Below, piece after piece: positions 46,626 through 56,805 of a DNA stretch of 64,000 nt. Every line of letters starts with the position of its first letter. The stretch's first letter is position 1. A program made the position numbers and the translations under genes. The notes under the pieces are model-generated. The model saw only the letters and a list, made by a program, of their open reading frames with translations, was not told where the DNA came from and ran no database searches. The stretch comes from Actinopolymorpha cephalotaxi (lineage in GTDB: Bacteria; Actinomycetota; Actinomycetes; Propionibacteriales; Actinopolymorphaceae): positions 1,054,001 through 1,118,000 of the forward strand of contig NZ_JACBZA010000001.1 of the NCBI RefSeq assembly GCF_013408535.1, written 5' to 3'.

Positions 46626-47822
46626 ATGAGCAGCACGCGAAACAGCCCGGGCGCGGAAGGTCGCGCCGGGCGGACGAAGAAGGCCGCCGGGACGAGGAAT
46701 CGGACCGAGCGGCGGACGGAGCGGACGGAGCGGCCGGAGAACCCGACCGAGAACACCGCCGGGACCCGACCGGCGGACCTCGTCCTGGAAGGCGGCGGCG
46801 TCAAGGGGATCGGGCTGGTCGGCGCGGTCGCGACGTTCGCCAAGAGCGGGTACGACTTCCGGCGGATCGCCGGGACGTCGGCCGGCGCCCTCGTCGGCGC
46901 GGTCGTCGCCGGTCTGCAGGTGGCCGGTGAGCCGCTGGACCGGCTGGAGGAGATCGCCCGCACCCTCGACTACCGGAAGTTCCGCGACCGGGGCCGCGTC
47001 GGCGGCGTCGTCGGCGGGGTCGCCGACCGGGTGGGCCTCGGGGTCCTGGTCGACGGGATGTCCCTGGCGGTGGAGTCCGGCCTGTTCGAGGGGAAGTACC
47101 TCCACGACTGGATCGCCGGCGTACTGAAGGACCTCGGCGTCACGACCTTCGGCGACCTGCGGCTGCCGCCCGACCCCGGCAGCGACCTGCCGGCCGGCCA
47201 CCGCTACCGCCTGGTCGTGGTGGCCAGTGACGTGTCCCGGCAGCGCGCGGCCCGGCTGCCGTGGGACTACCCGGAGTACGGCCTGGACCCCGACGACCAG
47301 CCGGTCGCCGACGCCGTGCGTGCCTCCGCGTCCATCCCGTACTTCTTCGAGCCCTGGACGTTGCGCGCCGGCCGGGCGAACGCGGCCAGAGCGGCCCTCG
47401 CCGGCCGGGGCGCGGGGGCCGGCGACGCCACGCTCGTCGACGGCGGCCTGCTGTGGAACTTCCCGATCACCATCTTCGACCGCACCGACGGCAAACCGCC
47501 CCGGTGGCCGACATTCGGCGTCCGTCTTTCCACCCGGCCCGGACCTGTGGCACGCTCCCACCCGGTACGCGGCCCGGTCGAGCTGACCGCCGCGCTGGTC
47601 GAGACGTTGCTGCTGGCGCACGACGTCGAGCTCGCCCAGCAGCCGTGCAACCTGGTCCGGACGACGTTCGTGGACTCCTCGGCGGTGTCCGCGGTCGACT
47701 TCGACGTCACGTCCGAGCAGCAGGACGCGCTGCTGGCCGAGGGCTCGCAGGCGGCCCGGGAGTTCCTGCGTACGTGGGACTTCGACCAGTACGTCACGAA
47801 GTGCCGAGGAGGACCTCAGTAG
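46626..47822 (+). CDS. Patatin-like phospholipase
   Basis: 398-residue Ser-Asp dyad lipid acyl hydrolase. The oxyanion hole is LVLEGGGVKGIGLVGA (residues 53-68), the nucleophile Ser85 lies in AGTSAGALVG, and the aspartate is in TLVDGGLLWNFP. The first 48 residues are Arg/Thr/Glu-rich and disordered, without a signal peptide, so it is probably cytosolic or membrane-peripheral. The stop overlaps the next GTG by 1 bp (TAGTG), coupling it to a 2-hydroxyacid dehydrogenase of no obvious functional relation. Confidence 0.88.
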   Translation: MSSTRNSPGAEGRAGRTKKAAGTRNRTERRTERTERPENPTENTAGTRPADLVLEGGGVKGIGLVGAVATFAKSGYDFRRIAGTSAGALVGAVVAGLQVAGEPLDRLEEIARTLDYRKFRDRGRVGGVVGGVADRVGLGVLVDGMSLAVESGLFEGKYLHDWIAGVLKDLGVTTFGDLRLPPDPGSDLPAGHRYRLVVVASDVSRQRAARLPWDYPEYGLDPDDQPVADAVRASASIPYFFEPWTLRAGRANAARAALAGRGAGAGDATLVDGGLLWNFPITIFDRTDGKPPRWPTFGVRLSTRPGPVARSHPVRGPVELTAALVETLLLAHDVELAQQPCNLVRTTFVDSSAVSAVDFDVTSEQQDALLAEGSQAAREFLRTWDFDQYVTKCRGGPQ

Positions 47823-48766
47823 TGGGAGCAGCAGCGAGCGGGACTGGCGAGGCGAGCGCGCGGCGGGTGTGGCTGCCGGAGCCGCCGGAGGTGTACGACG
47901 ACCTGCCGGCCGGCCTGGCGATCGACGTGTACGACGGGCTGGGGGAGCCGCCGGCCACGATCGACGAGGTGGCGTTCTACGTGCCTCCGTACATGGGCGC
48001 GCCGCACACCGTCGAGATCATCGCCGACATGCCCGGGCTGGAGGTCGTCCAGACCCTCACCGCCGGCGTGGAGAACGTCCGCCCGTTCGTCGGCCCCGAC
48101 GTCACGTTGTGCAACGCCCGCGGCGTGCACGACGCGAGCACCGCCGAGCTGGGCGTCGGGCTGATCATCGCCTCGCTGCGCGGCTTCCCCGACTTCGTGC
48201 GCGCCCAGGACGAGCACCGCTGGGCGGCCGGCCGGCGCGACTCGCTGGCCGACAAGCGGGTGCTGGTGGTGGGGTACGGCTCGATCGGCCGGGCGATCGA
48301 GCGCCGGCTGGAGCCGTTCGAATGCGAGGTCGTGAAGGTCAGCCGTACACCCGGTGACGGCGTGGCCGGCATGGACCGGCTGCCCGACCTGCTGCCCACC
48401 GCGGACGTGGTGGTGCTGCTGGTCCCGCTGACCGAGCAGACCCACGGCCTGGTGGACGCGAAGTTCCTGTCCCAGCTGCGCGACGGCGCGCTCGTGGTCA
48501 ACCTCGCCCGCGGCCCGGTGGTCGACACCGACGCGCTGCTGGTCGAGCTGACCGCCGGTCGGCTGCGGGCGGCGGTGGACGTCACCGACCCGGAGCCGCT
48601 GCCTCCCGGCCACCCGCTGTGGGACGCGCCCGGGCTGCTGCTCAGCCCGCACGTGGGCGGCAACACCTCCGCCTTCGTCCCGCGCGGGCGGGCGCTGGTG
48701 AGCGCGCAGCTTCGCCGGTACGCCGCGGGGGAGCCGCTGGTCAACACCGTGGCCGGAGCGTACTGA
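47822..48766 (+). CDS. D-isomer 2-hydroxyacid dehydrogenase family protein
   Basis: 314-residue NAD(P)-dependent reductase with the lactate/glycerate dehydrogenase fold. The nucleotide loop is VLVVGYGSIGRAIERRL. Catalytic residues are the Arg in VVNLARGPVVDTDALL, the Glu in DVTDPEPLPPGHPLW and the His in LSPHVGGNTSAF. GV-NARGVHDASTAELGVGLIIA is the substrate-side helix. The GTG start has GAGGAGG 9 nt upstream and overlaps the patatin stop. A glyoxylate/hydroxypyruvate or phosphoglycerate-like substrate is possible; it is distinct from SerA, which is encoded later in the window. Confidence 0.87.
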   Translation: MGAAASGTGEASARRVWLPEPPEVYDDLPAGLAIDVYDGLGEPPATIDEVAFYVPPYMGAPHTVEIIADMPGLEVVQTLTAGVENVRPFVGPDVTLCNARGVHDASTAELGVGLIIASLRGFPDFVRAQDEHRWAAGRRDSLADKRVLVVGYGSIGRAIERRLEPFECEVVKVSRTPGDGVAGMDRLPDLLPTADVVVLLVPLTEQTHGLVDAKFLSQLRDGALVVNLARGPVVDTDALLVELTAGRLRAAVDVTDPEPLPPGHPLWDAPGLLLSPHVGGNTSAFVPRGRALVSAQLRRYAAGEPLVNTVAGAY

Positions 48767-48850
48767 CGGAAGGTCCGGACCGGCCCGGGATTCCGCTGCC
48801 GGGGCCCGACCGGGTATGAAGGTGCCCCGGAACCAGCGGACAGGAGCGAC

Positions 48851-50206
48851 GTGCCGACCAGCACGAACAGCACGGGCAGTAACGGCGGGACCACCGGGGC
48901 CTCCGGGACCACCCGCACGACGCAGCCGACGGAGCCAACGGGGACGGCCCGGACCACGGAGCCGACCGGGACCCGCGCGGGCGCAGGGCGCCTCGCGGGC
49001 CTCGCCGCGCGGATCGCGCTGCCGATCGTCGCGCTGCTGGCGATCCTGCCGTTCGCCCAGTCCTACGGCGAGTTCTGGCCGTGGCAGCCGAACACCGTCG
49101 ACCTGGACGTGTACGTCTACACCGGCCACGTCCTGCTCGGCGGCGGGGACATCCTCACCGCCCGGACGCCGGACACCGCGCTCGCGTTCATCTACCCGCC
49201 GGTGGCGGCGCTGCTCAGCGTCCCGCTGGTGTTCGTACCGCAGACGCTCCTGCAGCTGGTCTGGACGGTCCTCAACGGCCTCGCGCTGCTGTTCGTCCTG
49301 CACCGGGCGGGCCTGCGCGGCTGGCCGCTGTCGCTGCTGGCCACCGCCTGCGCGCTGGTGGTGGAGCCGGTCCGCGCCACGGTCAGCTTCGGCCAGATCA
49401 ACGTGTTCCTGATGGCGCTGGTGGTCGCCGACCTGGTGCCCGGCCGACGATGGCTGCCGCCGCTCGGCCGGGCCGGCGGGCGGCTGCTGCCCACCGGCGT
49501 CCTCACCGGCATCTCGGCGGCGATCAAGGTCACACCCGCGTTGTTCGTGGTGATGCTGCTGTTCGCCCGGCGCTGGAGGGAGGCGCGCACCGCCGTCGTC
49601 ACCGCCGTGGCGATCACCGTCGCGACCGCCGTGGTGATGCCGCGGGAGACCATCGGGTTCGCGAAGCTGCTGCTGTCCGGTGACACCCGCACCGGCCCCG
49701 CGCACTTCCTGATGAACCAGTCGATGCTGGGTGTCGTCGTCCGGCTGTTCGGCCTCGGCGGCTGGCAGCACTACGCGGGGCTCGCGCTCGGCGCGGCGGC
49801 CGGCGTCGCCGGTGCGTACGTCGCGTCGGTGTGGTGGCGGCGCGGCGAGCCGATGCTGGCGGTCTCGCTGTGCGGCCTGGCCACCCTGCTCGCGTCCCCG
49901 CTGTCGTGGACGCACCACTACGTCTGGGTGGTGCCGCTCGGCGCGACGGTGCTGGTCGGCTCGCACCTGCCGCGTTCGCTGCGGTGGACCGGCGCGGTGT
50001 TCGTGGTGTGGGTGGCGGCCGCGATCTTCAAGTACGTCCTGCCGTGGGGCAGCGACGTCGAACTCTCGTACGCGCCCTGGCAGCAGCTGCTCAGCGTGCT
50101 CGGTCCGGTGCTCGGGCTGGCCCTGCTCGCGGTGGCGTACGCGACCGGCCGACAGGTCGCCGCCGAGCCCGACCGTCGGCCCGTCGCGGACGCCGCCGTA
50201 AAGTGA
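48851..50206 (+). CDS. GT87 family polyprenyl-phosphomannose-dependent glycosyltransferase
   Basis: 451-residue polytopic GT-C fold protein of the DUF2029/GT87 family (PimE and related alpha-mannosyltransferases). A Thr/Gly/Ser-rich 50-residue N-tail precedes about 10-12 membrane helices. The catalytic aspartate is likely in PNTVDLDVYVYTGHVLLGG, with further family marks SFGQINVFLMALVVADL, GISAAIKVTPALFVVMLL, FLMNQSMLGVVVRLFG and SPLSWTHHYVWVVP. It would transfer mannose or arabinose from a lipid carrier outside the membrane to phosphatidylinositol mannosides or lipoglycans. The GTG start has CAGGAGCGAC upstream. Confidence 0.85.
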   Translation: MPTSTNSTGSNGGTTGASGTTRTTQPTEPTGTARTTEPTGTRAGAGRLAGLAARIALPIVALLAILPFAQSYGEFWPWQPNTVDLDVYVYTGHVLLGGGDILTARTPDTALAFIYPPVAALLSVPLVFVPQTLLQLVWTVLNGLALLFVLHRAGLRGWPLSLLATACALVVEPVRATVSFGQINVFLMALVVADLVPGRRWLPPLGRAGGRLLPTGVLTGISAAIKVTPALFVVMLLFARRWREARTAVVTAVAITVATAVVMPRETIGFAKLLLSGDTRTGPAHFLMNQSMLGVVVRLFGLGGWQHYAGLALGAAAGVAGAYVASVWWRRGEPMLAVSLCGLATLLASPLSWTHHYVWVVPLGATVLVGSHLPRSLRWTGAVFVVWVAAAIFKYVLPWGSDVELSYAPWQQLLSVLGPVLGLALLAVAYATGRQVAAEPDRRPVADAAVK

Positions 50207-50349
50207 GGGGGCGGTGACCCCGCCCCCATACCGCGGCCCGGGTGCACGTTCCCGCGATCTGCTGCGCATCCGCAGCCGACCGCCCGGCGTACCGGCGCCC
50301 ACGCCCCAGCAAGCCCCACCACCGTCACGGTGAACGAGGAGCCCAACGC

Positions 50350-52026
50350 ATGAGTAGCGACATCAAGCCGCGCAGCCGGGAGGTCACCGACGGGCTGGAG
50401 CGCGCCGCCGCGCGCGGCATGCTCCGCGCGGTCGGAATGGGTGACGAGGACTGGGAGAAGCCCCAGATCGGCGTCGCCTCGTCGTGGAACGAGATCACCC
50501 CCTGCAACCTCTCCCTCGACCGGCTGGCCAAGGCCGCCAAGGACGGCGTGCACGCCGCCGGCGGCTACCCGCTGGAGTTCGGCACCATCTCGGTGTCCGA
50601 CGGCATCTCGATGGGCCACGTCGGCATGCACTTCTCCCTGGTGTCCCGGGAGATCATCGCCGACTCGGTGGAGACGGTGATGGAGGCCGAGCGCCTGGAC
50701 GGCTCGGTGCTGCTGGCCGGCTGCGACAAGAGCCTGCCCGGCATGTTGATGGCCGCCGCCCGGCTCGACCTCGCGTCGGTGTTCGTCTACGCCGGCTCGA
50801 TCCTGCCCGGCAAGGTCGACGGCCGCGACGTCACCATCATCGACGCGTTCGAGGCGGTCGGCGCCTGTGCGCGCGGGCTGATCCCGCGCGAGGAGGTCGA
50901 CCGGATCGAGAGGGCGATCTGCCCCGGCGAGGGCGCGTGCGGCGGCATGTACACCGCCAACACGATGGCCAGCGCGGCCGAGGCGCTCGGGATGGCGCTG
51001 CCCGGTTCCGCGGCCCCGCCCGCGGTCGACCGGCGCCGCGACGGTATCGCCCGGCGATCCGGTGAGGCCGTGGTGGAGATGCTGCGCCGCGGGCTGACCG
51101 CCCGGCAGATCCTCAGCAAGGAGGCGTTCGAGAACGCCATCGCCGTGGTGATGGCGCTCGGCGGCTCCACGAACGCCGTCCTGCACCTGCTCGCCATCGC
51201 CCGCGAGGCCGAGGTCGACCTCACCCTCGACGACTTCAACCGGATCGGCGACAAGGTGCCGCACCTCGGCGACCTGAAGCCGTTCGGCCGGTACGTCATG
51301 AGCGACGTCGACCGGGTGGGCGGGATCCCGGTGGTGATGCGCGCGCTGCTCGACGCGGGCCTGCTGCACGGTGACCCGATGACGGTGACCGGGAAGACCG
51401 TGGCGGAGAACCTCGACGACATCGACCCGCCCGACCTGGACGGCACGATCATCCGGGCGATCAAGGACCCGATCCACCGCACCGGCGGCCTGACGATCCT
51501 GCGCGGCTCGCTGGCCGAGGACGGCGCCGTGGTCAAGAGCGCGGGCCTGGAGGCGGCCGTGTTCGAGGGCCCCGCCCGGGTCTTCGAACGCGAGCGCGGC
51601 GCGCTGGACGCCCTGGAGGACGGCACCATCCAGGCCGGGGACGTGGTGGTCATCCGGTACGAAGGACCCAAGGGCGGTCCGGGGATGCGGGAGATGCTCG
51701 CCATCACCGGCGCGATCAAGGGCGCGGGCCTGGGCAAGGACGTCCTGCTGCTCACCGACGGCCGGTTCTCCGGCGGGACGACCGGCCTGTGCGTCGGCCA
51801 CGTCGCGCCCGAGGCGGTCGACGGCGGCCCGATCGCGCTGATCCGCGACGGGGACGTGGTCCGGCTGGACATGACCAGCCGGACGCTCGACCTGCTCGTC
51901 GACGCCGCCGAGCTCGAGGCTCGCCGCGCCGACTGGCAGCCGCTGCCGCCGACGTTCACCCGCGGTGTGCTCGGCAAGTACGCCCGGCTGGTGACGTCCG
52001 CGGCGCACGGCGCCGTGTGCGGCTGA
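50350..52026 (+). CDS. ilvD: Dihydroxy-acid dehydratase
   Basis: 558-residue iron-sulfur dehydratase, third common step of valine, leucine and isoleucine synthesis. The three cluster-ligand cysteines are in [29 protein letters not shown] and [37 protein letters not shown] and [23 protein letters not shown] (catalytic Ser) are also seen. ATG 50350 is chosen by the GAGGAG site and family N-terminus; upstream in-frame codons are not conserved. It is separated from ilvB by one gene. No leader peptide rich in branched-chain residues is seen upstream. Confidence 0.96.
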   Translation: MSSDIKPRSREVTDGLERAAARGMLRAVGMGDEDWEKPQIGVASSWNEITPCNLSLDRLAKAAKDGVHAAGGYPLEFGTISVSDGISMGHVGMHFSLVSREIIADSVETVMEAERLDGSVLLAGCDKSLPGMLMAAARLDLASVFVYAGSILPGKVDGRDVTIIDAFEAVGACARGLIPREEVDRIERAICPGEGACGGMYTANTMASAAEALGMALPGSAAPPAVDRRRDGIARRSGEAVVEMLRRGLTARQILSKEAFENAIAVVMALGGSTNAVLHLLAIAREAEVDLTLDDFNRIGDKVPHLGDLKPFGRYVMSDVDRVGGIPVVMRALLDAGLLHGDPMTVTGKTVAENLDDIDPPDLDGTIIRAIKDPIHRTGGLTILRGSLAEDGAVVKSAGLEAAVFEGPARVFERERGALDALEDGTIQAGDVVVIRYEGPKGGPGMREMLAITGAIKGAGLGKDVLLLTDGRFSGGTTGLCVGHVAPEAVDGGPIALIRDGDVVRLDMTSRTLDLLVDAAELEARRADWQPLPPTFTRGVLGKYARLVTSAAHGAVCG

Positions 52027-52106
52027 CGGCCCGCGAGACCGATTCACGACCGGTTTCCACGCACCACCTGCTTGTACGTACGACCGACGGCGAAGGGGGA
52101 ACACCG

Positions 52107-52706
52107 ATGGGCAAGGTGCACGAACGCATCGACGGGCGGCTGCGGCAGTTCGTCGAGGCGCAGAAGGTGTTCTTCGTCGCCACGGCGCCGAGCGGGTCCG
52201 ACGGGCACGTGAACGTCTCACCGAAGGGCATCGGCGGGACGTTCACGGTGCTCGACGAGCGCACCGTCGCCTACCTCGACATCACCGCGAGCGGCGCGGA
52301 GACCATCGCGCACCTGCGGCAGAACGGCCGGATCACGCTGATGTTCTGCGCCTTCGAGGGCCCGCCCAACGTCGTCCGGCTGCACGGGCGGGGCCGGGTG
52401 GTGTCGATGTACGACGAGGAGTTCGCCGAACTGGCCGCGCTGTTCACCGAGCGGCGCGGCGCCCGGGCGGTGATCGTCGTCGACGTCACCCGGATCTCCG
52501 ACTCCTGCGGCTACGGCGTACCCCTGATGGACCACGTGGGGGAGCGGGACCTGCTGCCCCAGCACATGGGCCGCAAGGGCGAGGAGGGGCTACGGGAGTA
52601 CCGCCGGCAGAAGAACCAGCGCAGCGTCGACGGCCTGCCCGCGTTCGCCGACGACGACATGTGGACCGATCGTCCGAATGGCGAGACCGCCAAGGGTTTG
52701 GCTTGA
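52107..52706 (+). CDS. Pyridoxamine 5'-phosphate oxidase family protein
   Basis: 199-residue split-barrel flavin-binding-fold protein. Segments are QKVFFVATAPSGSDGHVNVSPKG, VAYLDITASGAETIAHLRQNGRITLMFCAFEGPPNVVRLHGRG and DVTRISDSCGYGVPLM. This subgroup (general stress protein 26-like/DUF-type PNPOx) is widespread and mostly uncharacterised; in actinomycetes many members bind F420 or FMN. True PdxH activity is unlikely because the C-terminal PdxH motif is absent. GAAGGGGGA precedes the ATG. It lies between ilvD and the ilvB leader; its stop overlaps the possible ilvB promoter. Confidence 0.75.
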   Translation: MGKVHERIDGRLRQFVEAQKVFFVATAPSGSDGHVNVSPKGIGGTFTVLDERTVAYLDITASGAETIAHLRQNGRITLMFCAFEGPPNVVRLHGRGRVVSMYDEEFAELAALFTERRGARAVIVVDVTRISDSCGYGVPLMDHVGERDLLPQHMGRKGEEGLREYRRQKNQRSVDGLPAFADDDMWTDRPNGETAKGLA

Positions 52707-52733
52707 CGTGAAGGTGGCCGGTCGGAAAACCTG
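52703..52733 (+). promoter_or_regulatory. Candidate promoter of the ilvB leader transcript
   Basis: A TTGACG-like -35 within the end of the preceding gene is followed after about 17-18 nt by AAACCT as a degenerate -10. Initiation would fall near the GTG at 52739, making the leader peptide leaderless. Confidence 0.35.
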
Positions 52734-52738
52734 CATGG

Positions 52739-52780
52739 GTGCGTCCGCAGATTCTCGTACTCCACTCGCGCGCCGGCTGA
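52739..52780 (+). CDS. ilvB leader peptide, MRPQILVLHSRAG
   Basis: A 13-codon ORF (GTG to TGA) encoding Met-Arg-Pro-Gln-Ile-Leu-Val-Leu-His-Ser-Arg-Ala-Gly. Four consecutive branched-chain codons (ATT CTC GTA CTC) precede a terminator/antiterminator region upstream of ilvB. This is the classic layout of a branched-chain amino acid attenuator: a ribosome stalling at Ile-Leu-Val-Leu when charged tRNAs are scarce would change folding of the downstream RNA. The leader is close in design to ilvB leaders of other actinomycetes. Confidence 0.8.
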   Translation: MRPQILVLHSRAG

Positions 52781-52809
52781 CCGCTCTCGAAGCTTCCAGC
52801 CAGCGCGCT

Positions 52810-52857
52810 CCCCTCGTTGCCCACCTGGGCCGGGGGGTTTTTGCTTCCCAGGGGACG
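52810..52857 (+). terminator. ilvBHC attenuator: terminator and competing antiterminator arm
   Basis: CCCC (52810-52813) and GCCC (52819-52822) pair with GGGC (52827-52830) and GGGG (52832-52835), followed by TTTTT (52838-52842): an intrinsic terminator. CCTGGG within it (52824-52829) can instead pair with CCCAGG just after the T-run (52848-52853), a mutually exclusive structure. It lies 30 nt past the leader-peptide stop. Confidence 0.7.
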
Positions 52858-52860
52858 ATC

Positions 52861-52995
52861 ATGACGGCGCCGACGACCACCCACCATGACGACGACACCG
52901 GCATCACCAGCACCACCGGCAGATCCGGCACCACCAGCAGCACCGGCAGTTCCGGCAGCGGGATCCACGGCACGACAGCGAGAGGACGCTCATGA
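52861..52995 (+). CDS. 44-codon Thr/Ser/Gly-rich ORF coupled to ilvB
   Basis: An ORF from ATG 52861 ([16 protein letters not shown]...) lies between the attenuator and ilvB in a frame different from ilvB and ends in an ATGA overlap with the ilvB start. AGGGG, 6 nt before its ATG, is a good ribosome site and is also part of the antiterminator arm. The composition (Thr, Ser, Gly, His, Asp) is low complexity, with no recognised family. It may deliver ribosomes to ilvB by coupling, or be a chance ORF; ilvB also has its own AGAGGA site inside it. Confidence 0.4.
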   Translation: MTAPTTTHHDDDTGITSTTGRSGTTSSTGSSGSGIHGTTARGRS

Positions 52996-54737
52996 GTGAG
53001 CAGATGACGGGGGCGCAGAGCCTGATCAGATCGCTGGAGGAAGCCGGCGTCGACACCGTATTCGGCATCCCCGGCGGCGCGATCCTCCCCGCGTACGACC
53101 CGCTTCTGGACTCCCGCAAGATCCGGCACGTGCTGGTCCGCCACGAGCAGGGCGCCGGGCACGCCGCCGAGGGTTACGCCCTGGCCACCGGCAAGGTCGG
53201 CGTGTGCATGGCGACCTCCGGGCCCGGGGCCACCAACCTCGTCACCCCGATAGCCGACGCCTACATGGACTCCGTGCCGATGGTCGCGGTCACCGGCCAG
53301 GTCGCCGCGAGCTCGATCGGGACCGACGCCTTCCAGGAAGCCGACATCCAGGGCATCACGCTTCCGATCACCAAGCACAACTTCCTCGTCACCGACCCGG
53401 CGGAGATCCCGCGCACGATCGCCGAGGCGTTCCACATCGCCTCCACCGGCCGGCCCGGCCCGGTCCTGGTCGACGTGTCCAAGGACGCGATGCAGGCGAT
53501 GACCACGTTCGAGTGGCCGGCCGGCGTCGACCTGCCCGGCTACCGCCCGGTGAGCCGCCCGCACGCCAAGCAGGTCCGCGAGGCCGCCCGGCTGATCAGC
53601 GAGGCCCGGCGCCCGGTGCTTTACGTCGGCGGCGGGGTGCTGCGCGCCCGGGCCGCCCGGGAGCTGAGGGTGCTGGCCGAGATGACCGGGATCCCGGTGG
53701 TCACCACGCTGATGGCCCGCGGCGCGTTCCCCGACAGCCACCAGCTGCACCTCGGCATGCCGGGTATGCACGGCACCGTCGCGGCGGTCGGCGCGCTGCA
53801 GCAGGCCGACCTGCTGATCAGCCTGGGCGCCCGGTTCGACGACCGGGTGACCGGGAAGCTGGACACGTTCGCACCCCGGGCGAAGGTCGTGCACGCCGAC
53901 ATCGACCCGGCCGAGATCTCCAAGAACCGCACCGCCGACGTGCCGATCGTCGGTGACTGCCGGGAGGTCGTCGCCGACCTGGTGGTCGCGCTGCAGGCCG
54001 AGCACGCCGCCGGCCGCGCCGGCGACTACACCGCCTGGTGGCGGCTGCTGGAGGAGTGGCGTTCCCGCTACCCGCTGGGCTACGACAAGCCCGACGACGG
54101 TTCGCTGTCGCCGCAGCAGGTGATCGAGCGGATCGGCAGGATCGCGGGGCCGGAGGCGGTCTACGTCCCGGGCGTGGGCCAGCACCAGATGTGGACCGCG
54201 CAGTTCGTGTCGTACGAGAACCCCGGCACGTTCCTGAGCTCCGGCGGACTCGGCACGATGGGCTTCTCCGTCCCCGCCGCGATGGGCGCCAAGGTCGGCC
54301 GGCCCGACGCCACCGTCTGGGCGATCGACGGCGACGGCTGCTTCCAGATGACCAACCAGGAGCTGGCCACCTGCGCGCTGGACAACATCCCGATCAAAGT
54401 CGCGGTGATCAACAACTCCAGCCTCGGCATGGTCCGCCAGTGGCAGACGCTCTTCTACGAGGGCCGCTACTCCAACACCGACCTGCACTCCAGCCGGATC
54501 CCCGACTTCGCCAAGCTGGCCGAGGCGTACGGCTGTGTGGGACTGCGCTGTGACAAGGCCGAGGACGTCGACGACGTGCTGGCCAAGGCGATGGCGATCA
54601 ACGACGTCCCGGTGGTGATCGACTTCGTGGTCCACCGCGACGCCATGGTGTGGCCGATGGTGGCGGCCGGCACCAGCAACGACGACATCAAGATCGCGCG
54701 CGACCTGGCGCCGGTCTGGGAGAACGACGACCTCTAG
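52992..54737 (+). CDS. ilvB: Acetolactate synthase large subunit
   Basis: 581-residue TPP enzyme making acetolactate and acetohydroxybutyrate. The activating glutamate is in [15 protein letters not shown], the FAD/substrate segments are [29 protein letters not shown] and [16 protein letters not shown], and the TPP-magnesium motif is [15 protein letters not shown]...[13 protein letters not shown]. The ATG at 52992 matches the core start ([25 protein letters not shown]) with AGAGGA upstream. It heads ilvB-ilvH-ilvC behind an attenuator. In mycobacteria the same order occurs (ilvB1-ilvN-ilvC). Confidence 0.97.
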   Translation: MSEQMTGAQSLIRSLEEAGVDTVFGIPGGAILPAYDPLLDSRKIRHVLVRHEQGAGHAAEGYALATGKVGVCMATSGPGATNLVTPIADAYMDSVPMVAVTGQVAASSIGTDAFQEADIQGITLPITKHNFLVTDPAEIPRTIAEAFHIASTGRPGPVLVDVSKDAMQAMTTFEWPAGVDLPGYRPVSRPHAKQVREAARLISEARRPVLYVGGGVLRARAARELRVLAEMTGIPVVTTLMARGAFPDSHQLHLGMPGMHGTVAAVGALQQADLLISLGARFDDRVTGKLDTFAPRAKVVHADIDPAEISKNRTADVPIVGDCREVVADLVVALQAEHAAGRAGDYTAWWRLLEEWRSRYPLGYDKPDDGSLSPQQVIERIGRIAGPEAVYVPGVGQHQMWTAQFVSYENPGTFLSSGGLGTMGFSVPAAMGAKVGRPDATVWAIDGDGCFQMTNQELATCALDNIPIKVAVINNSSLGMVRQWQTLFYEGRYSNTDLHSSRIPDFAKLAEAYGCVGLRCDKAEDVDDVLAKAMAINDVPVVIDFVVHRDAMVWPMVAAGTSNDDIKIARDLAPVWENDDL

Positions 54738-54823
54738 ACCCGCAGCGTCGCCGACTCGGAAAGGACGTTCGCGTCCTGCCGGTCGTCGCAGCCGGCCCCC
54801 TCGAAAGGACAAGGACGAGGCAC

Positions 54824-55360
54824 ATGTCCCGACACACGCTCTCGGTGCTGGTCGAGAACAAACCCAGTGTCCTGGCTCGGATAGCCGGACTCTTCTCCCG
54901 GCGCGGCTTCAACATCGACTCCCTCGCGGTCGGCCCGACCGAGCACCCGGAGATCTCCCGGATGACGATCGTGGTCAACGTCGAGGAGCTCCCGCTGGAG
55001 CAGGTGACCAAGCAGCTCAACAAGCTGGTCAACGTCATCAAGATCGTCGAGCTCGAACCCTCCACCTCGGTGCAGCGGGAGCTGCTGCTGGTCAAGGTGA
55101 AGGCCGACGGCCAGGCCAGGGGCAGCGTGCTGGAGACGGTCCAGCTGTTCCGGGCGAAGGTGGTCGACGTCGGGACCGATACCGTGACGATCGAGGCGAC
55201 CGGCAGCCCGGACAAGCTCGACGCGATGCTGCGGGTCCTCGAGCCCTACGGCATCCGCGAGCTCGTGCAGTCCGGCATGGTCGCCGTCGGGCGCGGCGGC
55301 CGTTCCATCACAGACCGGACGCTGCGCTCCCTGGACCGGGTGGGTGAGCGGAGCGCCTGA
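54824..55360 (+). CDS. ilvH: Acetolactate synthase small (regulatory) subunit
   Basis: 178-residue subunit with an N-terminal ACT domain (HTLSVLVENKPSVLARIAGLFSRRGFNIDSLAVGPTEHPEISRMTIVV) that binds valine for feedback inhibition. The C-terminal half (VQRELLLVKVKADGQARGSVLETVQLFRAKVVDVGTDTVTIEATGSPDKLDAML) activates the catalytic subunit. It starts 86 bp after ilvB with a purine-rich AAGGACGAGG site; upstream in-frame extension is not conserved. Also called ilvN in mycobacteria. Confidence 0.96.
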   Translation: MSRHTLSVLVENKPSVLARIAGLFSRRGFNIDSLAVGPTEHPEISRMTIVVNVEELPLEQVTKQLNKLVNVIKIVELEPSTSVQRELLLVKVKADGQARGSVLETVQLFRAKVVDVGTDTVTIEATGSPDKLDAMLRVLEPYGIRELVQSGMVAVGRGGRSITDRTLRSLDRVGERSA

Positions 55361-55464
55361 AAGCGGGGCTCGACCGGCCCTCCACTTCGGGGGCCACGCC
55401 GAGTCGCCTGACCGCCGGAACACATTCCGGGGCCGTACTCCTCGTACGACCCCACTCGATATGA

Positions 55465-56523
<1,059 letters not shown>

Positions 56524-56572
56524 CGTACGGCCCGCCGGGTCCGCGGTCGGGACCAGGCGAGCAGCTTTCCGC

Positions 56573-56627
56573 ACGAGGTGGGAAGACCTGTGGGTCTCTG
56601 TAGCGCCCACAGGTCTTCCCACCTCGT
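56573..56627 (+). terminator. Strong terminator of ilvBHC
   Basis: Perfect 22-bp inverted repeat (56573-56594 with 56606-56627) with an 11-nt loop, 50 bp after the ilvC stop. Confidence 0.9.
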
Positions 56628-56805
56628 CGTTTCCGGACCGGGCCACGGGGCCGGCGACGGGTGAGGGTTCGGCCATCCCCGACCGGACCCGGCGCCGTCA
56701 CTGCGCCGCGCGGCCGGCCTGGTTATCCTGACCGCAAGTGCCGGGCCCAACGTCGTGCTCGGGGGACCATCCCTCGCCCTTGCGACGTGCTGGAGGCCTG
56801 CAGCC

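Noticed and set aside
50242-50349. In-frame region upstream of ilvD considered as a leader peptide/attenuator
   Set aside because: It has no run of Ile, Leu or Val codons, stays in frame with ilvD without a stop, and no terminator hairpin with T-run is seen.
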